Shown here one piece after another: positions 57,711 through 64,000 of a stretch of DNA of 64,000 nucleotides (position 1 is the stretch's first letter; each line of letters opens with the position of its first letter). The position numbers and the translations under genes are program-made. This stretch comes from Cyathus striatus (lineage: Eukaryota; Basidiomycota; Agaricomycetes; Agaricales; Nidulariaceae): positions 3,844,001-3,908,000 of the forward strand of contig JAOVFP010000001.1 of NCBI GenBank assembly GCA_025738555.1, written 5' to 3'. The notes under the pieces were generated by a model. It ran no database searches. It was not told the origin of the DNA and saw only the letters and a program-made list of their open reading frames with translations.

Positions 57711-59389
57711 ATGATTTCTCTTCTCGCACTTCCACAAGACATTCTCTTTGAGATATGCTCCAGACTTGGCCCTAAGCACATCCTTGCCCTCAGGCAGGTC
57801 TGTAGCCTCCGTACACGTGCCATTTTACCAGACCACTCCTCTTACCCGCCTTTGACACGCAGACATGTCGTGGTCTACACGCCTTCACCTCCGACGATTA
57901 TTTCTGGCACAATTTCAATGTCGATTTACCTCTTGACCTCCCAGATGTTGACATCATCTCGCTTCCGGGAAGTGTAATACACAAAAGTGTTGTAAATGCA
58001 TTGAGGCTCGAGCACAACTGGCGCAAAAGGAGGTCCAAAATCAGACGGCTTATATCCATTCTCCAGACCGGTGAAATCGTCCTACAGACGCGCCTGCTTG
58101 AAAGAAAATGGATTATTGTGCTCTCACGCGCTCCTGATCAGACTTTGCACTTATCGGTTTGGCGCTTACCTTTGACTTCCGCCGATAATCCACGCCAAGA
58201 AGCGATATTAGAAGTGGCAGGCGGCGTTACTTTTACTGTTGGACTACAAGATGGTGGGAAAAACGCTCTCATCGCGAGCGTGTTTAGTGGTGTCAACAGT
58301 AACAGTGAAAACAGATGGTTTGCTTGTTTTCGTCCTCCTACTACTATCATGATAATCGTTGACGGTACAATATCAGCCATGGCGTCTATATCTACAATCT
58401 CTCCCTCGAGGAGGACGAGACGGGCATCCTATCTGATTCCAAACCCCTCAAGTTTGTTGGCATGATACCAACTCCAGAAAAGGGAGCCGCATATTTTGAT
58501 GTGCATATAAGTGGGCACATATTGGTCTCCAGTCTCGCAACATTTCCCAGACTAGCTTCAGGACCCAGCATTTCTTATAAACTTCTTGTCGTCAATACAC
58601 AAACAAACTTTAAGGCGTTGATAGACCCACAGCTTCCGGAGCCGTTTGTAGGTTTTGCTAGCTTGACCTGCATTAATCACATTCTGACAAAAGCTGAAGA
58701 ATTCCCATATAGAATTTAAAGTTAGGTTATATCCTGAATTCGTCATTCTTCTGGGATGGAAAGCGTGCCAGCTATATGTTTGTCTTAGAAAGCTTCCATC
58801 AGAAGCGTTTTCTTCGACGATTCGCCCAGTATCGACGTTGTCCAATCTCGATTTCCAAAAACTTGATCAGTGGGGAGCCACTTTGATGGAATACGACATT
58901 CCTGCCTTCGACAATATGTTTGACGTGTATCTTTCAAACGAGTCCTCGTCTCGCCACGCAACCTTTATGACAGCTGTCTTCTTTTACTCCGTTTCGTTAT
59001 CCATGAACATGAGGGGGAAATTCCTGCGATTCAAATTTGACGCTTCGCATCTCAAGGAAAATAACCACCAAAAACGAATGGCAGTCGAAGGACCTTGTCA
59101 TGGTTATGCATTGCCATACAATAGCTCCCAGGATATCGTATGTATGGGAAGGACAGGAAATAAGGCCATTTGGTTTGAACGGAAGTGGGACACAGATGAT
59201 TATCAGATCCGACTTATGAAGGCGTCGATTCCTGCCAATGGAGAGCCTCCTATGGTAGAGATGTTGCTACCGAAGCATGTCGCATTGCCGTTTGAGCTTC
59301 ACACAGTACAGTGTCTTTACTTCGACGAGGCGACGGGTCGGGTGTGCTTTGGATTGCATACGGGAGATGTTTATATCATGGAATTTTAG
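57711..59389 (+). CDS. F-box-like protein
   Basis: Four exons: 57711-57797, 57863-58281, 58377-58647, 58694-59389; 490 aa. An alternative exon 2 end at 58317 with a 59-bp intron gives 502 aa and also keeps the frame. Starts with an F-box-like segment, ISLLALPQDILFEICSRLG followed by KHILALRQ, the short N-terminal form common in Agaricomycetes. The remainder alternates beta-strand-like hydrophobic segments (VYIYNLSLEEDETG, ISGHILVSSLA, RVCFGLHTGDVYIMEF) suggesting a WD40- or propeller-like substrate-binding fold; no clear WD repeats. Likely SCF ubiquitin ligase adaptor, substrate unknown. It is a different type from the single-exon F-box-like gene at 25.5 kb. Confidence 0.78.
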
Positions 59390-59952
59390 GGCTGGATCGT
59401 GGTTTTCACCCTGTATATGTATGTGAGGCCTGCGTTGGATGCTCGCGGTCGTAGGTCAAAATTAAGTTAGATGGGTAGGTCGAGAGCTATTTATGGCTCG
59501 AATTACATAAAGGGTTGGCGGCTTAGTTGATTTGGAGAAGGGTTGGTTGAACACTGAGCACTTACTGAGAGGTTGGCTATAGTTTATGATGAAGGAGATG
59601 GTTCTATGTATATACCTTTCAGGATATTTCTGTTATTTGATACCTTTCTTTATTCCAGTCGGTGTTCAGAGAAAGGTAAAGGTAAAGAACTTAAGTTAGA
59701 AGAGCTGAAAAGCTTAAGAGGTGGCAGGAGTCGGAGGACTAGCTCCGATTAGGCAAAGGATAAGATAATTTGGGCACGTGGCTGGTGTAAAGCAAAGGAG
59801 ATATCGCCTTGATCTGACCGCTTCCAAGTCATTTTCCGCGAGTCCTTTCTGCAACGAGTCTCATCTGTTCTCTTCACTCCTCTCAATCGCTCACAAAAGA
59901 GCCCTTTAAAAACGAGACATTCTGTGTCTTGTAAAAGACCACCAACCCATCC
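59390..59952. other. intergenic, upstream of the exportin
   Basis: 3' flank of the F-box-like gene and promoter of the exportin gene. No gene recognised. Confidence 0.4.
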
Positions 59953-62900
59953 ATGGATCGTGAAATTGACCAGGTTGTACAAGCAATTGCAATTGCCTCA
60001 GACCCGTCTCAGGGTGCCCTACACCAGCAGGCTCTTGCCTATCTTTCAAATATCCAACAAAATGCAAACGAGACCTGGAAACTTGCTCTTCCCATTTTTG
60101 TGGATCAAATTGCCGATGGCTCAAGAAAATACTCCCCGCAAGCGCGGTTCTTTGCTCTGCGCGTTCTAGATGATTTCTTTGACAATAGGTTGGTGATATC
60201 ATTTATTTTCATTTATCTTTCCTATTCGCACCCCAGATTGCGACTAGGTGTCTTCGTTATGTATTTAACATCCGATACATTGTCCATGTCAGTGATGACG
60301 TTGCTTTCCTCGCATTCCTACGAGCGGCGGCTCTGTCGCGTGTCGCCTTCAAAACATCTGGCGTCTTTTCGTACTGTGCAATTTAAGGTGTGGCACAATT
60401 TGCTGATACAGTTCTCCCAGGTTTGAACCATTAGATCAAGAATCATTTCGGGCTCTTCAGCAAGCTCTAGTCACATATATTCAGTCTGAATACCTGGTCG
60501 GATCAGCTGAGGCCGATGCCGCATGTGCGTTTTCTTTTTTCTTTCACTGCAATCAATTATATGTTTTAACATTGTATTTTGCTTTTTCTCAGTTCTTCGA
60601 AATAAATTCTCCCATACACTCACCCTCTTCTTCCTTTGCACTTACATCGATCAATGGCCAAATTTCTTTGTAGATCTCTTTACCCTCATCCGACCTTCAG
60701 ATCCACCCACAGGAGCCGCCTTTAATCGGCATGTTTCACTCCTGTTCTTTCATATTATACTTGAAATTTCAGGCGAGGTGGCCGACCAGATGATCAAAGC
60801 CGCACGACCATTTAGTCCTGCACGACATGCACGAGACGCCCGTGTCCGTGACGCAGTTAGAGATCGAGATGCAGCGCGAATTAATGAAGCCGTCCTGACC
60901 ATTGTTGCGGAAGCTACTGAAAGAATGTCAATTCTCCGAAAAAATGACGCGTCCGCTGAAAGCTCCCGGGAACTAACCGGGTGGGTCGAGGTGGTAGATT
61001 GGGGTATTAGAACTTTTGGCTCTTACGTTGGTTCGTAATATTTCATTTCGGTCTTCTCGAGCTGGATGCGTTTTTCTTTAGGCTGGATCGATATTAATTT
61101 AACTGTAACGCCTACTACCGTTCCTCTCCTTTTTAACCTTCTCGCCGATTCATCCCTGCCAATCCGATTGGCGACATGCGTTTCCTTACTTCGAATTGTA
61201 GCAAAGGGTCTTAAAGAGCCTGTGGATAAGCTTCAGCTACTCAAAGTTCTCTCACTGGGTCAGGTACTAGATGCATTGGAAACAAAAACACGACAGCAGC
61301 AGATTGAGAGGGGAGATGATACAGATGAAGGGGAGGAATCCTATCGAGAAGCTTTGGGAAAGCTGTTGAATGTGTTGGGGTTAGAACTTGCGAAGCTTGC
61401 GGATGTGAGTTCTTCATAATTTGTTCTGGAGTTTTAACTCACTCGATGTTTAGGAATGCCCTGACGAAGCTGTTCGTGCGGAAGCAACGACGTATATGAC
61501 GCAGATTCAACCTGCCATGCTTCGTTTCCTTGCAGATGATTATGACGATACCTGTTGCACTGTCTTCCCCATGCTTCAGGTCATTCTCTCTAGTGTAAAT
61601 TGATTTCTTAATGATGTTCTATAAAGGTTAACTCTCTTATAGTACAAACGTGCTAGAAGGACATCCGCGGAGCCACTCGACGATACAAAACGGTCTTTCC
61701 TAAACTCCTTGATGGAAGTAATTCTTACAAAAATGAAGTGGGAAGAAGAGGCAGATCCCGAGGATGTAGAAGATGATGACACGACCGAGTTTGATAAGAT
61801 GCGCAAGGTGGGTGGCTGCACTAAAACGCACGTGCTTGATCATTAAAGCTATTTCACAGGAATTGCGTACGTTCTTAGATTCTATTTTGGCTATCGAGCA
61901 AGAACTAGTCACAGAAGCCGTGCGAACACTGGCTTTGAACACTATCTCCGCTTATCAATCTGGCGCAAATATCAAGTGGAATGATGCTGAACTTGGCGTC
62001 TATCTTGTCCATATCTTTGGAGAAATCAATAAAGGTAACTGCGAGAATATTTGATTGCCATAATACAGGAAGCTGATTACTCTGCATGGGTGCAGCTGGT
62101 GGTAAAGGACGTGCTGCATTTTGTCATGCTCCAGCAGACAAAGAAAAGCGCAAAGGATCTGATTACTCAGAGTATCCGCTTACTCCTCACGGGGAGATGA
62201 TTTTTGCACTCGTACAATCTGGATTGGTCTCTTACCCCAATCGAACGGTATCATTACAATTTTTTGAGACCGTTGCTCGTTATACGGATTTTTTCAAAGT
62301 TCGGAAAGAGTGTATCATTCCCACCTTGGAAGCTATGGTTGATGCACGGTCAGTTGTCCAACTATATACGTTTTGATCGACTGTTAACCTTCTCCCTACA
62401 GTGGTTTACATAACGACAACTCATCGTTCCGTTCACGATTGTATTACCTCTTTTACAAATTCATAAAAGAAAACCGGAACGAGATTCCGGCAGATATTGT
62501 TTTCAACATTGTCGAAAGCATGCGTGACTTACTCCCCATTACGGTGGAGATTTCAGCAGAGCCCGAAGAACCGGATACTGATATTCTGTCAGAAGCAGTC
62601 AGGGGATCAACATTCGACTCGCAGTTGTATCTGTACGAGACCGCAGGTATTTTGTGCTCCATCATCTCGCGAACCCCGGAACAACAAGCAAATTTGTTAC
62701 TCTCACTTGTAAAGCCGCTTATGGATGAATTATCTGCAAACTTGCAAGTATTTCAGCAAAAAGGAAGTGAAGATCTCATTCCAATTGTCAAGGTGCACCA
62801 TATTGTTATGGCGCTGGGCAATATTGCGAAGGGCTTGCCCGATTATCCTAGCACCGTTACAGAGGGATATACCCTGCCTCCGCTGGATGTATTCCGCGAA

Positions 62901-63997
62901 GTTGCGCAGGCCATCTTGGTTTGTTTAGAAGCTATGAACGTCTTCAAGGTTGTGCGGGATGCCGTGAGTAAGATCATTTGTCGATTGTGATCGAAACTAA
63001 TGTCATCCAGACTCGTTCCGCGTTTGCTCGCATTTTGGCTACTGCAGGACCGACAGTCACAAGTTATATACCTTTGCTTATGGGAAATCTACTTGCACAT
63101 TTTGAGCCCTCCGAACTAGTGGACTTCATGAACTTCATTTCCCTCCTCATTCACAAACTTCAGGTCTGTCTTGAGCCCTTTTATTCCTGATGTGGTATAT
63201 TGATATTTCGACGTGTTTTAATAGCAAGATATGTTCGACGTTCTGGACCAGCTCATTGGTCCGCTGAGCGCTCACATTACTGCCTTACTGTCGCAGCCTG
63301 TCTCAGGCACTGACGACCACCGGGCACATGTAGAAACAAAACGGGCATATATTGCCTTATTGAATAGCATAATGGCTGCTAAATTACAGAGTATATTTAC
63401 TTCAGAACGTAAGTTATATTTCACTGAGCATATGAAGTTGCTGATCATGTACAATAGGTAATTCTTCCGGTCTTGAGGCTCTCATACAGAGTATGCAAGA
63501 ACTGGCGGAGGACGTTTCTGACCCTAGCAGCCAAAAGGCTGCGTTGACATTCTTCAGCCGCTGCGTCTCTATCTGGGGTCAGCCAGTTGCTTCGACATCC
63601 GGACCCGAGAACGGTCAGGTAACCGGTGATGGTCTACCTGGATTTGAGAGGTTTATATACGAGCGCCTTGTCCCAACTGCATTTCGCGTTCCATCTCTAC
63701 CCGAATTTAACCTCAAGGATGGACAAATGATTGTTGTAAGTCCACTTCTATGCCGTAACCGTTGGAAAATTTTACAACATTATCCAGGTTCTTCAAGAAA
63801 TATCTAGTCTTCTCCAAACTATTTGCAAAACAAGAGGTCCAGAAGCTTACAATTACTTTATCTCCGTGTTCCTTCCCTCGCAGAATTGGCCACCTGATAC
63901 GGCACTAGACTTCACTACTAAAATGCGGGATCTGGACGGTAAATCTTTCCGAAAATATTTTACAGATTTAATTCGATCTTCGCGTAACTCTTCATAG
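59953..63997 (+). CDS. LOS1: tRNA exportin (LOS1 / exportin-T)
   Basis: Karyopherin-beta family exportin that carries mature tRNA out of the nucleus with Ran-GTP. Thirteen exons: 59953-60188, 60421-60524, 60593-61030, 61082-61404, 61454-61579, 61643-61807, 61860-62034, 62096-62348, 62402-62963, 63011-63163, 63225-63408, 63458-63735, 63788-63997; 1068 aa, phases all agree, stop TAG at 63995. N-terminal HEAT region with DQWPNFFVDLFTLI and the GWVEVVDWGIRTFGSYVGWI segment, TPHGEMIFALVQSGLVSY and FRKYFTDLIRSSR at the C-terminus match the Xpo-t family; length is normal. The first intron (232 bp) is much longer than the rest and reads open in frame, so an unspliced or alternative form cannot be excluded. 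The C-terminus lies just inside the window edge. Confidence 0.9.
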
Positions 63998-64000
63998 CAT

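Noticed and set aside
1..64000. CRISPR arrays, operons, prokaryotic defence systems
   Set aside because: The sequence is eukaryotic with spliceosomal introns; no regularly spaced repeat-spacer array was seen.

Overview
This window looks like a piece of an Agaricomycete (mushroom-type basidiomycete) genome. Host genes are cut by many short GT-AG introns, mostly about 45-60 bp, with exons as small as 17-28 nt. Gene spacing is tight, and the transposons are typical of this group: Ty3/gypsy elements, a LINE whose ORF2 runs endonuclease-RT-RNase H, and TA-flanked MITEs. I worked from reading frames, splice sites and family motifs only; no database was searched.

Layout. 1-23 kb is a transposon nest. 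It starts with a broken DDE transposase (1-747), followed by an intact plus-strand gene of unknown function (1448-2909). Next come two minus-strand Ty3/gypsy elements. Element 1 (3238-10831) has inserted into the 3' coding end of element 2 (10832 to about 20.8 kb). Four solo LTRs, each with a perfect 5-bp target-site duplication, interrupt the two elements: 4426-5028 and 7848-8613 in element 1, 15834-16222 and 16964-17560 in element 2. 22.8-23.2 kb holds small hairpin and tandem repeats.

25.5-39.6 kb is a host gene island: an F-box-like protein; RNase H2 subunit A with two ACGCGT boxes upstream; the spliceosomal tri-snRNP protein SART1/Snu66, diverging from a 9.5-kDa-type complex I subunit; an aquaporin-like channel; a medium-chain NADP-dependent double-bond reductase; and a small four-helix membrane protein. 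A TA-flanked MITE lies at 33.35-33.74 kb and another at 39.85-40.53 kb.

40.6-49.1 kb (5' end undefined) is a decayed LINE in minus orientation. It has a 42-nt poly(T) at its left end, ORF2, ORF1 and, unusually, two small membrane-protein-like ORFs between ORF1 and ORF2. At 50.0-50.8 kb is a 793-bp fold-back element with 176-bp inverted repeats and a 9-bp target duplication (Mutator-like).

51.1-64.0 kb is a second host island: a Q-rich conserved protein, a secreted GH5 exo-beta-1,3-glucanase, a large unknown membrane protein diverging from an F-box-like protein, and a complete tRNA exportin (LOS1/Xpo-t) that ends three bases before the window edge.

A theme runs through every large element. 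Almost all in-frame nonsense mutations are TGA where the family expects arginine (CGA). In element 1 the RT motif YLDD has become YLNN, again by CpG loss. This is what CpG-methylation-driven decay would leave. The host genes and the 1448-2909 gene do not show it. No single machine stands out as a new system; the best candidates for something undescribed are the LINE with extra membrane ORFs and the intact plus-strand gene next to element 1.
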